Shown here one piece after another: positions 53,119 through 63,620 of a DNA stretch of 64,000 bases; within the stretch, counting starts at the first letter, position 1, and every line of letters begins with the position of its first letter. Origin of the DNA: Heterobasidion occidentale (Eukaryota > Basidiomycota > Agaricomycetes > Russulales > Bondarzewiaceae); the NCBI GenBank assembly GCA_039111635.1, contig JBCAQO010000013.1, forward strand, positions 1,116,001 to 1,180,000, in the 5' to 3' direction. A model generated the notes under the pieces. The model made no database searches. It saw only the letters and a list, made by a program, of their open reading frames with translations, and had not been told where the DNA came from. The translations under genes were made by a program, and so were the position numbers.

Positions 53119-54756
53119 ATGTTTAGTTATAACGATGACCTTCGCCGCGCAGAACGCAGACTTATCTTCAAGGCCGATGAGCTAAGTCGACTTGCAGCGG
53201 AGGCCGTCAATCGGAGTCCTCATAACATCGTCCGCATACACAAACTAGCAGAGGGCGGGTTTAACCGAACCTTCCTCATCACGATGCGCGGTGGCTTCCG
53301 AATGGTGGCGCGTATCCCGTACCCGATTATGATTCCCAAGCACCTTGCTATTGCCAGTGAGGTGGCTACTATGGCCTTAATCCGTTCCTTTGGGCTGCCT
53401 ATACCTGAAGTATACGGATACTCGCCTACGCCAAACAACGCGGCAGGGACCGAGTATATCTTTATAGAATATGTACAAGGCACCAACTTGAGCGACATAT
53501 GGTTTGACCTAGGGGAAGGGGAAATTATTTCAATCTCACGTCAAATTGCTGAACTCGAGTCGAAATTGATGTCGATTGCTTTCCCGGCTGGCGGAAGCCT
53601 TTACTACACTGAAGACTTGAAGAATGCAGCCGGGAGCGCCTCTTGGGCCACTAGGCCGGGCATCACACTAGAGGACAACCGTTTCTGCGTCGGCCCGGAT
53701 ACAAGTGTGCGTCTATGGTATGGAAGAAGATCACTGCTCGACTTGGATCGAGGACCATGTAGGCCGCTCCTTGCCTTTTTCCGATTGCTCCCTTAAACTA
53801 ACTGATAACTACAGACGAGAGTGCCGAAGCAGCCCTAGTAAGAGGAGCTGAAAAGGAAATAGCATTTTTACGGCGGTTTGGTCGACCGCTGTTGCCGTTC
53901 CAGCGCGTCAGGAGGGGAGCTTACAAGTACCAGGAGCAGTCGCCGTCAGATCACATCGAAAACCTGGACCGCTATCTCCTCATCGCATCGTCCCTCATCC
54001 CTAGGAACCCGGCCCTCGGTCATTTCCGCATCCGCCATCCCGACCTCCAGCCGAGCAATATCTTCGTTTCTAGGTCGCCCGACTCTAACTTGCACGTCGT
54101 CGGTCTGATCGACTGGCAACACACCTCGATCCTACCCCATGTTTATCCAGACAGGTATACCCGAACAGCTACATAACTACAACGATATTCGCTCGCGATC
54201 TATGACGCGGCCTTCGCTACCGGAGAAGTTGGATGACTTGGACGAAACCCAGAAAAGCAAAGAGATGGAACTCTACCGTCGCCACCTCGTCCATTACCAC
54301 TATGTCAAAAGCACGCAGGAGCACAACGAGTTTCTTTACGCGGCATTGACCGCCCCCATGTGCGTGCTCCGCCACCGCCTTTTCGACCTCGCCAGTAACC
54401 CGTAGGAGGGCGAAACGTCCGAGCTGAAGGCTGCGCTAATACAGGCGACGAAGAGCTGGCAGACGCTCACGGGGGGAGGCCCGCCGTGTCCTGTCGTGTT
54501 TGACCCCGATGACGAACATGAGACGATGAAGCTGGATGCAGAACAGACAGAAGCGGACGATGTCCTAGAGGCTTGCCGGAACGTGATCAACTTCGGGCCG
54601 GAGGGCTGGGTGCCCGTCGAGCACTACGAAGAGGCTATGGCAATCAGCAAAAAGCTGAAGGAGGATGCATTGGCAGGGGCCGAGTTGGAGGGGGAACGGG
54701 CTCAGGTCGCAGCGCACTGGCCCTTCGACGACATGGACGAAGAGGAATATATGTAA
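53119..54756 (+). pseudogene. APH/AIM9-type phosphotransferase gene, broken
   Basis: Fungal aminoglycoside-phosphotransferase-like family (kinase fold, natural substrates unknown, some members mitochondrial). Exon 1 (53119-53758) has HKLAEGGFNRTFLITMRGG (nucleotide loop), RMVARIPYP (Lys-position segment), ASEVATMALIRSFGLPIPEV and EYIFIEYVQGTNLSDIW. Exon 2 starts at 53815 and carries the active site FRIRHPDLQPSNIFV and VVGLIDWQHTSILP. Two lesions follow. After ILP one extra C (CCCC at 54133-54136) shifts the frame to MFIQTGIPEQLHNYND. Then an in-frame TAG at 54403-54405 interrupts LASNP-stop-EGETSELKAAL. The same frame stays open for 117 more codons with the conserved family tail (FGPEGWVPVEHYEEAM, HWPFDDMDEEEYM). 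An extra base plus a nonsense codon makes a recent pseudogene likely. Confidence 0.8.
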
Positions 54757-55070
54757 TGAATCGAGCTAGATGTTCCGCGGTGTTGTAACTTATCTACTAT
54801 ATGCTGGCATATCTGTCATGATCTGAATGCTGATATCAAGTCTTCGGCGTTTCAGTTGCAATCGATATCAACAATGCTGCAAATCTGTTCGAACATGATT
54901 AGTCTAGCAGTACAATATTCCAGATCGACGCGAACATGGGATGGTGAGCCACCTTGTTTTTTCAACATCGTGCCGGGATCGCAATTTCGACCTGGAGATA
55001 TAAAGTACCTCCTTGTTCTGGTAATATTTATTACAAGGGGCTCTAGCATCCAATATAACAGCATCTGCTT

Positions 55071-56979
55071 TCACAAGGGTACAGCGATCAGATGCGGCAT
55101 CATCGTCCCTATGTTATCCGTTCGTTTGATTTCTTTCAGTTCCCATCCCGCGTTTCTCAAAAGCTCGTTGAATTGGCCACCGGTGCGTTCCTGTCCATTC
55201 TGAAAAGCCAACATCTGCAAATTTTTCCTGTCAATAGTAACATCATTGATGCAGGGAAAATGTACATGCCAAAATGTCATGAGCATACAATATCGAAGCA
55301 GCCCCACCCATGTTGGCTAGCAATGGCGCTGGTGGTTCGGGGATATTGGGTGCTTTGAATGGCTCTCTATGCTGGGGGTGAGGCGGGCACGCATACAAGA
55401 GGACTCTGTCGATGATGAGAAGTTGGGTCCTAGGGCCTGCCACTGCGCGGAGAGTTTTCAGGATTTTCACCGCGTAAGGATCGGAACAGTCGTGTATGAT
55501 CCCACGTAATATGAATAGATCAGGTGCATTGAAGGCCTGAGGCTGCGGCAAAAACATGTCGTGCGCTGCCTTGGGTGTGAGTTCCGGGTGTATACGAGCA
55601 TGGTAAAGGATACTCACCAACAAGTCGCACACGGCCGGAATCCAGTGCTTCAGCGAGATTAGCTTTCCAGAACTGCGAAAAGATCAAAACTAATAGGGGA
55701 GAACTCAAGGTTGGTCAAACCTTCTCTGCGTCCTGAACAACTTGAAGCCGATCTTCGACCACGAAGTTCAGCTTGGGGTAAGCTTTCGCAATGACCATGG
55801 ATACAGATCCGATTCCTCCTCCGACGTCGATGATAAGCGCGCCGTCTTGGAGCGAAGAGAAATCAAAGCCTGGATAAATCACAAGTGGCCATGGTCAAAA
55901 TCATTTCTGACGACATCGGTCAACGAGACCCACCTTTCAACAGAGCGTCAGAAGGCTGTAACTTAGTCAGAGCGTCCATGACCACGCCAAAACGCCTCCT
56001 ACGATACTCGTTCTCTGGAAGTTCAAACCATTCAAAGGGGAAAAGATTCGTGGAAAAGACTTTTGAGAGAGCAGATTGGTTGGGTTCATCTGAATGGCCA
56101 AGTGCGTGGTCTTGAAGAGTCTCAGCGAGTGCCGAAGTAACTTTGAGGCATTCATCAGAGCTGGAACAGAAACATCAGACAAGTTTGATGGCTAGCTGAC
56201 TGACTCCACGAACTAATGGCCCACAGCTGCAGAGTAGCCGGCAGTACCATCGTGTTTGTCAAGGGGCCTGGTGGTTCTCGTTGAGTGCCAGACGAAGACA
56301 TCTTCCTGGAAGAAATACGCACAATCTGAATAATTCTTCCACTGGTTTCCCGGTATCTAGCAGCGAAGAGATGCGATTGTTGGTAAACACATCAGGAGAG
56401 ATTTCCCTGAATATGTGGTGGGTAGCGAGGAGCCGAAGAACTCGACCTGCGCTACGGCTCAGTGAGGCACTGTGTATCACAAGAACACTCTACCGATTCG
56501 GGCTGCATTTATGCCATTCCGTTGGGCGATGTCGTTCACAGTCGCTCCCTGATATCCAACACTTGCTTGTAAACAACGCTTCGACAAACAGCGAAAGAAT
56601 CAAAATCACCTGCACGCCTGCTTCGCGCAATATTTCAGCAATGTGGCCATCATTCGCTACGGCGAGGCTGGCCAGAATAGTGGGCTAGTGGAGATGTGAG
56701 TCAAAAGGGTGATTCATCTGCCATCAGAAATCGTACCTGTAGAAGCACAGAAAATAGATGGGTCGACGGAACGTTTGCAACAGCAATAAGCTGCGTTGCT
56801 GCAGCTACTATGATACCGATACTGTTGAGAATTTCCGGCCCTTTACGCGCCTCCTCCGATTCGTCTGAGAACGGCTCGTCCAGTGAAGGAAAGGGCAGTC
56901 CGCGAGCTTCGCAAACAGCATCGATGGTGTGAACCGAGGCTGCGATGAGATCCGACAGTTGTTTCAGAATGGATGGCAT
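55071..56979 (-). CDS. SAM-dependent O-methyltransferase (plant caffeate-OMT-like)
   Basis: Transfers a methyl group from S-adenosylmethionine to a hydroxyl, probably on a phenolic or polyketide. The ATG at 56979 gives MPSILKQLSDLIAASVHTID. The N-terminal dimerisation half contains ILASLAVANDGHIAEILREA and RVLRLLATHHIFREISPDVF with NNRISSLLDTGKPVEELF. The Rossmann core has GALIIDVGGGIGSVSMVIA (SAM loop), LNFVVEDRLQVVQDAE, AHDMFLPQPQAF and LFILRGIIHDCSDPYAVKIL with the catalytic His. It ends GTMMPHLIAVPL. Introns of 37-110 nt join in phase (VGH-Y-SDECLK and RLPLDKHDGTAGY checked). Fungal genomes hold many such genes, some in metabolite clusters; no backbone synthase is nearby, so no pathway can be named. 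Confidence 0.9.
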
Positions 56980-57016
56980 CTTGTGAAATTGATATCCGTA
57001 TCAGACTCATTTCCCC

Positions 57017-57022
57017 TTTATA
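57017..57022 (-). promoter_or_regulatory. TATA box of the O-methyltransferase gene
   Basis: TATAAA on the minus strand, 38-43 bases upstream of the ATG at 56979; this implies a very short leader. Confidence 0.45.
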
Positions 57023-58510
57023 TGCGCTGGAAGTAGTGGTCCAGAGTCCATGAGCTATGGCCTAGGTCAATGTCCATACCGATAGTAGTCAGCCCCCGAT
57101 CCATCTCGAACGGCCCGAGGCAGGGATAAACACCCGTGCGTATTCTCAATGGAGGAAAGGCGTATAGAATTGGGCGTGTCCGTCGAGGGCGCAACACAAG
57201 GAATTGGCTCACCAATACATCCAAGAATATCAATACGTGTGGCGGCAGATAAGAACAACGCCGGTACTTTCCCGTCCATATAGTACACTCAAACAGCGAT
57301 ATTAGCATAGGAGAAACGTCATCGTTCTGCATGCACGAAGATTGACGCCGACGCGCAGTAACATCGTGTTCAGCCACGCTATGCTCTTTGTTCCGTGATG
57401 GACCCGCTCCGGATTTGTACGCGGCTTAGCCCACAATAATTAAGAACGAAGGAAATGTATGCCGTAGCTTGGCTTGGGCCTTATCTTCATTGGGACTGGG
57501 TGAGACAGGAAACACGCGGTCAGTGACAACGCAAGTTGTGGAGTGGAGTATACACGGTCATGTTCGTGTCTCATCGAGGCTGCGGCTCAAGACTGTGAAG
57601 AACATACTACGGCGATGAATTCAAGGCTATCGAGTCCGATACTCAACGGGTACGCACATTCTTCATATTCCAATTGTCTCAAGTCTACAGCTTGATAGGT
57701 GTAACGTGGATTGTATAGTAGAGTCTGATAATATCGGGTCGTGATCTGGAGCAATGTCTCCTGTACGGAACACCGTTAGACATCCAGCGGATGAATACAG
57801 GACTCACAGGGAATATATCAGTCGCGCCCAAATCGGTGGGTTCTCTGAGACGGTGAACATGGTCTTAGACCTTGACAGAGTGCACCTCTTTCTAAACAAG
57901 GCATCGAAGTCGAAGTGTTTCTTCTTTGTAGAGTGTTTCAGGAGATCAATGCTTTAGAAGCCAACCAGGCGGAGAAGTTGTGAAGTAGTGGTGTCTCAGC
58001 TTCAATTTGCTTGAGATGATGGCGGTCTTTATGAGGAACCGGGTGTCGAATGGGTTGCGTTCATACTACGGCCCTCCGCGGCTATTGAGCTGCGGATAAT
58101 GCAACTTCGAGCTCGAGATGCTATATCTCTGAGCAAAAATGCTACGGTAATATATTCGAAAACCGCGTCAGCTGGCGATCCGTAGAATGGATAGGTGCCG
58201 TACGAACCATTATCATAAAAGTTGAGGCATCCGAGAGGGCAACATTGTCAGACTACTATAGTGTATACGCCAGAAACTCTGATCAAATTCCAGCGAGATG
58301 GTCATCGAGTTTGAAACCAATCGAGACGCAATAGAAGAATGATATAATACAAAAAAAGAGGAAGTCGACAGCCGCTCTCACAGACAGAATCGTTGGAGAA
58401 ATGTCAAAATAATGGGGAGAGAGGAGAGAGCGTGAGTGAAGAGATGAAGCCCAAGACGATAAAAATCCAATTAGGAGCCAACATCATACCCGCGTCACAC
58501 CAGCATCATT
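57023..58510. other. Intergenic region
   Basis: About 1.5 kb with no recognisable gene. Short frames near 57018-57377 (minus) and 57754-57957 (plus) lack motifs. The right end is the 3' flank of the HMG-box gene. Confidence 0.4.
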
Positions 58511-59819
58511 TCACTCTGCATCGTTCGCAGCCTGTGCGATCTTGTCCTCGCGCCATTGCGCGAGCCTGCGTTTATGCTCCACCTTCCATACCGCGATATC
58601 TCGCTGATACTCTTCAACGTACGGCTATGGTCGAAGAAAAATGTGTGCGGCTTAGTTAGTTAAACGGTCAGATTCATTGCAAGTAGGACGAACCGCTTTC
58701 TCAGCGTCGCTCATGGTTTTCCATATGGCAGCAGACTCTCGCGAGAGGTAAGGCGGATAGTTCACACCGGGAGGCTGCATCCCTTTTGTAAACTTGGTCT
58801 TAGAGAGTTCCTGGGCGAACCTGTGTGTGCGCGTGGGCGCGCCGGAGTCAGTGGAAGGATGCGTTGGAATGAGAGATAAACAGACCTGACAAACGAGTTG
58901 GGCGGCTTTGGATGAAGTTCGTTCTGCGTGATGACCGCGATGCCGCGTTTCTTGCGTCTGCGATTGAGCTCGGCGAGCTTTGTCTTGTCGACCGTCTTAA
59001 GCCAGGCAGTGTACTTCGTCTTGTACTCAGCATAGGCAGCAGCTCCTTTTTCGCGCCAGACCTGCGTTGGATGGTAAGACGTGATAGCACGTTGGGATGT
59101 CCACGTATAGTGTTTGTGTGATATGCAGAGGGAGAGGGAGAGACTTCAGACTTGAAAGAGAGCGCGAGGAGACAGGAGACACACGTACAGCTTTTTCTTC
59201 ATCAGACAACAGCCCCCAGGCTTTGGCCGCCTCGCGACTTCGTAGCCTGCTCCCTTCCGTAGTGCCCAGGGGCCCAGCCCGTTTATAGAAATCAACGTAG
59301 AACTGTATGAACGTGTTGCCCGGTGCGCGGGGCGGCTTATCCTCTGGCTCGAGCTTCACTGAAAAGGGGAAACAAAGCTGCAGGCCGGCGTGTCCTGGGC
59401 TGAAGAAAAAAAAAGATCCGCGCACCTGTCGGGGGCTTCGCGGGTTTGCTGACTTTGGGCCTTCCCCTCAGCTTTGGCTTTGGCGTTGACTTTGGCTTTG
59501 GTTTCGGTCCCGGCTTGGCCCTTGCCTTTACCTTCGGTTTTGCCGTGCGCCCTGCCTTTGCTGTCGGCTTTGCTTGGGCTTTGCGACCCGGTTTGGCTTT
59601 CGGTTTGTCACCGGCGTCAGCATCGTCAGTGGTTACGCTGCTCGACTTGCGCGTGCGCTTGGGCGCTGTCGCCGTCGCTGCGGCTTCGGACGAGGGGAAG
59701 AAGCGCGGTGAGCTCGTGACGAAGGTACGCCTTGCTACAGCAGCAGCCGCGACGGTGGGTGCGCGATAGAGCGCATGCGCACGCAAGAAGGCCGTGCGCC
59801 TGAAAAGCACGGACAACAT
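58511..59819 (-). CDS. Mitochondrial two-HMG-box DNA-binding protein (Abf2/TFAM-like)
   Basis: Likely packages mitochondrial DNA. The ATG at 59819 gives MLSVLFRRTAFLRAHALYRA and VARRTFVTSSPRFF, a classic mitochondrial presequence; upstream in-frame codons are not preceded by a better start. A low-complexity Lys/Ala/Pro region follows (KPKAKPGRKAQAKPTAKAGR and PKPKSTPKPKLRGRPKVS). HMG box 1: PPRAPGNTFIQFYVDFYKRA, REAAKAWGLLSDEEKA, then WREKGAAAYAEYKTKYTAWL. HMG box 2: HPKPPNSFVRFAQEL, SRESAAIWKTMSDAEKAPYV and EYQRDIAVWKVEHKRRLAQW. The stop is at 58511-58513. The Lys-rich linker with PKPK repeats is unusually long compared with yeast Abf2 and may bind DNA non-specifically. No frame break seen. 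Confidence 0.85.
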
Positions 59820-59997
59820 TTGATGCACGAAGATGAATAGGAGAGAGAGGACGACGGTGCCAACGGAGCGACGGTGACGGAGACGCGACTCTGGTTGAAC
59901 CAGGCGTGGGAATTCGAGCAAGGCTCCCAAATACTCTGATGAGAGAGATAAGATAAGATCTAGACACCTTGCGACCGCCCACTCAGCACCTCGGAGA

Positions 59998-61429
59998 ATG
60001 GCTTCTCAGTCCGAGAAACTTTCACTGGATGGTATGTTTTACGAACTTGTACGCGCAGACGAGCTCCAGGATTCATACAACATGGAAGTTGAGGGTAATG
60101 TCATGGCTGCTTGCTGAAGCGCTCAAATCTCACATTTCAAAACATCCATTCCCAGGATTTCCGCAAGATGAAGCGGGGAGCCTAGAAACTTTCGCGTGCG
60201 TGAGCCTCTTTCCTCTGATCTGTCTCAATCTCCCTTAATTCGTCGCCTAGCTATCGCCAATCTGTCGCGCCTTCCCTCTTCCTCGGCGCCTTCCTTCAAT
60301 CTGCTACGCCTTCGGCCCTCTCGAGCTCCTCCCGCACTCTCATCGGTTACATCGATGGCACGCTCTCCTCCTCCCAGAAACTTACTCACGCCTCCATGTC
60401 AACTCATGTCCCTGGCGCCCGCTCCCTCTGCATCCACGGCGTCTGCGTTTCGCGTGCATATCAACGGCGCGGAGTCGCGAGCTCACTCTTAAAAGAGTAC
60501 CTCCGACGTGCCTCTACCGCCACCACAGGCGGCGTTCCGGCGTACGATCGTGTGCTACTCATCGCCCATGAAGACATGCGCGGACTGTACGAGAGTGTCG
60601 GGTTCGAGTATGTCGGGCGGAGCGCCGTCGTTCATGGGGACAAGCCCTGGTTCGAGATGCGCTACCTCATACCTGCTAGAGCGGTCTCCCAGACACCCTC
60701 AGCGACCCCTGCAGCATCAGACCTCTCCAACTCCACGCCCACGGCTGACATATTTGCCGCCCTGCGCCAGCACGACTCTTCGCGGCGAGCACGTCCCTCT
60801 GGCGAGCTCCTCATCGGATTCTCTGGTGGCGTCGGCGATGTAGTCGATGTACACGAAGATGCATCAAGCAGCACAGGCAAATCCTCCCGGAACAAATATG
60901 ACGTGCTGTGTCCCCGTAAGGACTGTGGGAGCGTGATCATCAAGAAGGGTATTGGCAGACTTGAGGAACGGGAAAGCATCCAGGTGGGTCCTTTGCTTAG
61001 AACGGCCTGCTACTTTCAAACAACATGTCGCCTATAAACTGCAACTTCATCCAGTGCCAGTGAATTTACTTATGCCCTTTCCATTGTCTCGCTCGTAGAT
61101 GGAACCTCCGGATCACACGAACCCCCACCTCCCCGCGCTCCCTACTCCTCCAATGAAGACATACTGGTGGCTCATCGGCCCTACCCCAATGGAGTTTGAG
61201 AACATCGGGTTCTCAAAGCCTATCAATACCGGTATGTTGCCTCCTCTCCGCCCTCATAATGCCAGTCTCGCACGTCGCTCACATCGCACCGACAATGTCC
61301 ACGATAGCGTCAGAAAAGCCCCGAAAACTGCTCGCGTGCGCTGAGTGCGACCTCGGCCCGCTGGGCTGGTGCGAGGACGGGGCGAGCGAGTTCTGGCTCG
61401 CGGCCGGTCGGGTTCGGTATCGCGCCTGA
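59998..61429 (+). CDS. GNAT N-acetyltransferase fused to an Mss4-like zinc domain (374 aa)
   Basis: Five exons (59998-60094, 60156-60195, 60251-60983, 61099-61231 and 61308-61429) total exactly 375 codons in phase. Residues 1-190 are a GNAT fold like arylalkylamine N-acetyltransferases: DGMFYELVRADELQDSYNME, GFPQDEAGSLETF, CIHGVCVSRAYQRRGVASSL with the RxxGxA acetyl-CoA loop near 119, and GLYESVGFEYVGRSAVVHG. A Ser/Thr/Pro linker of about 65 residues leads to an Mss4 domain: YDVLCPRKDCGSVIIKKGIG (first Cys pair), WWLIGPTPMEFENIGFSKPI and LLACAECDLGPLGWCEDG (second Cys pair, CxxC), ending EFWLAAGRVRYRA. Mss4/Dss4 proteins bind Rab GTPases as nucleotide-free chaperones. The large exon 3 spans from the GNAT core into the first Mss4 Cys pair without an intron or stop, so the fusion is not a splicing guess. 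Confidence 0.88.
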
Positions 61430-61478
61430 ACGCTCAGTTCTGAGTTCAAGGGCCTTGAGAGGTGTGCGATGAACCGAA

Positions 61479-61484
61479 AATAAA
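61479..61484 (+). terminator. Polyadenylation signal candidate
   Basis: AATAAA 50 bases after the stop codon of the GNAT-Mss4 gene, at the usual distance for a fungal poly(A) positioning element. Confidence 0.45.
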
Positions 61485-61979
61485 ATGAACGATGGCTACC
61501 ATCAGACGTTGAAGAGAAGAAGGTGGATGTATTGTATGTACTCTAGAAATCATGCTGATCAAGAACATGAAAAGTATATGACAGGAGACGACCTTCACTG
61601 CTAGCGGCCCTTTGGAAGGATCACTGTAAGCTGGGAGAACATCGAGACTGGAGGTAGCATCCTCGAGGCCTGATTTATCTGATGATCAGACAGTTGACGC
61701 TCCTCATGTCGAGCCGGAGATTTCAACGGGATCCCTAGAGGTTGTGGACAACGTCTTTTTTCCTGCTTTACTGCCTGCTTTTGGGTCAAATCTGGGGCCG
61801 GAGCCGCAAGCGGAGTACAAAGGGGTACCGTGAGAAGGTTATATGGCAAAGATCTCGCCACGTGCCTGGCACCTACTTAAGTTGAACACGGAATCGAACG
61901 AGCCCTCACGTTAGCCTACTCGGCCTGTGGCCCACCCATACAACTACGGATTGTCCTCACCTCTCACATACAACTGATC
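61485..61979. other. Short intergenic region
   Basis: About 0.5 kb. A tRNA-like TTCGATTCC word occurs on the minus strand near 61890, but no tRNA folds. Otherwise no feature seen. Confidence 0.4.
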
Positions 61980-62829
61980 ATGGAGGTTATGAACTTGCCC
62001 ACTATTCCCTTGCCCCAATTTACTGGTAACATCCATGTCCCAGCTGCCAGAGAGGGCACGGCAGACGATGCAAAGGTTTCTGATGCGGCCCTGCTCGAGA
62101 GTCGTGTTCTCCACTACGCCGGTGAGCAACTCGCATTTAACTTCCAATGGATACACTGACTGCGCCGACAATTCATTCTAGAGGACGACAAAGTACCACG
62201 GTCCGATTTAGCAAAGGCCGCTAGATACAAAGCTGCTATTGTGGCCCAATCCCTTGTAGTTACAGGAGGTGCTATGGCTGGTAAATACGGGTACGACATG
62301 TCAGAGTCATTGACTGACCTCCTCGACACCTGTAGCTGCCCCCGCGTGGTTTCAACAGTACAGCGCCAACTTTGAACAGTTTCGTACCGAGCTTAACCAA
62401 AAGGTTGACCAGCATCACCAGGAGTTAGTACAGCTTCGCCAGGGTTTCACACAGCTTCGCCAGGAATTTGTACAGCATCGACAGGAGTTTATACAGCATC
62501 GACAGGAGTTTGTACAGCATCGACAGGAGTTTGTACAGCATCGACAGGAGTTTTTACAGCATCGCACAGAATTTCAACAATTTCGCACCAATGCGACGAA
62601 CGAGATGGCCGAGATAAGTAGACGTCAGGCCCTCACCCATCGCCAGGTCGCTCTCGTGAGCAGCATGATGTTCTGGCTCTTGGCCATAATCACTAACATA
62701 TTTTCTAAGGCGAACAACCGTAAGGCGGGTGTGGAAGGATTTGAAGAAGTACCATTTCCAAATGGTACATACCCTTCTGAGACTAACGGTAAGTCAACCG
62801 CTCGTTTGTCTTTCAAAGGTCAGTATTAA
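61980..62829 (+). CDS. Coiled-coil membrane protein with heptad repeats (Mug135-like?)
   Basis: Three exons (61980-62121, 62182-62280 and 62336-62829) give 244 residues plus stop, in phase. The N-terminus is MEVMNLPTIPLPQFTGNIHV. KAARYKAAIVAQSLVVTGGA precedes a coiled coil of eight 7-residue units of the form E-F-V-Q-H-R-Q. A membrane-like helix follows (LVSSMMFWLLAIITNIF), then EEVPFPNGTYPSETNG. The PFPxGTxP motif resembles the start of a fungal C-terminal domain known from Mug135-like proteins, but here the frame ends soon after (SFKGQY-stop). The rest of that domain appears in a separate exon-like frame at 62839-63033. Function unknown; oligomerisation through the coiled coil is inferred. 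Confidence 0.65.
62422..62589 (+). repeat. Eight tandem 21-bp repeats encoding heptads
   Basis: Units of 21 bp encode ELVQLRQ, GFTQLRQ, EFVQHRQ, EFIQHRQ, EFVQHRQ, EFVQHRQ, EFLQHRT and EFQQFRT. The four central units are nearly identical at the DNA level (GAGTTTGTACAGCATCGACA), which points to recent expansion by slippage or unequal exchange, in frame with the protein. Confidence 0.95.
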
Positions 62830-62838
62830 TGTGCGTAG

Positions 62839-63033
62839 AATGATGCTGTGCTTACACCTCTGACCTCCGTTGACGTCGTCACGCACCTGGGTAGGGGTCA
62901 GTCCCGCAAATACTTCGCATGCTACTTTCCTGGGGTTGCTATCCCCGGGGAACTCGATGATCGTTACGAAGCTATCTTGAGGGCTATTGGCTGCCGTGTT
63001 TTCGAAGACAGGACTCCTCCAGTCGAAGACTAG
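62839..63033 (+). CDS. Orphan 3' exon of the coiled-coil gene (phase mismatch)
   Basis: After an acceptor-like TAG at 62836-62838 the frame reads VLTPLTSVDVVTHLGRGQS, RKYFACYFPGVAIPGELDD and YEAILRAIGC before the stop at 63031-63033. LTSVD, YFPG-x-x-IP and AILRAIGC are what should follow PFPNGTYP in Mug135-like C-terminal domains. The donor GTAAGT at 62789 leaves phase 1 while this exon needs phase 0, so one base is missing or extra, or an unseen donor is used. It probably belongs to the gene at 61980. Confidence 0.45.
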   Translation, partial: NDAVLTPLTSVDVVTHLGRGQSRKYFACYFPGVAIPGELDDRYEAILRAIGCRVFEDRTPPVED

Positions 63034-63620
63034 AGCACCGTTAGACCATTATATTGCACGATGTTCACCTTCTGTATATTTCTGTATCATCATCCGTGTA
63101 CTGCGCTTCACTTATCCTAAGGGGCGTGAGTCCACTTGGTCAACAGTATCAATAGTTTACACGAGACTCGTATTGTCAACACTAGACAGTGTGGTGGCAT
63201 ACTAGCGACTGGGCAAGTAGCGGGCGCTCCGCGCGCAACTCATGAGGTTACTTTTTTATGTGTCCTCAGAGTGTCCTCCGGCTTCGCTTCTCGCAGGACA
63301 TGCACATGCAGAAGATCCGTTATCCTGAGGTGGACAAGAGAGACAACAAAGGTGCTAAGGGAGACTATGCGTTCCCGAACTACGGCAGAAAATAATTGTT
63401 TACTAGATGATGTCTCATTATTTATATTCTGTGCTGAATGCTTTAATCGTCGGTTATGCCTGCTCGCTGATGCCTCTGAGTTCCAGATCATGAACTTGCC
63501 AATCATACTCTCAGATGCTCCCCTGATCGGCAAATCGGAAGCTCACTCTGTTAATTCTCAGCACTCAGGTATGTTACATTGATATACTTGTTCGCAGACC
63601 TCCCCGATTCAGTGATGAAT

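Noticed and set aside
55071..61429. Secondary-metabolite cluster around the O-methyltransferase
   Set aside because: No polyketide, terpene or peptide synthase, P450 or transporter nearby; the neighbours are a mitochondrial HMG protein and a GNAT-Mss4 fusion.
61880..61950. tRNA-like sequence on the minus strand with TTCGATTCC
   Set aside because: Only about 64 nt between the possible acceptor halves, and no anticodon or T-stem pairing could be drawn; the true tRNA at 22487-22556 pairs perfectly.
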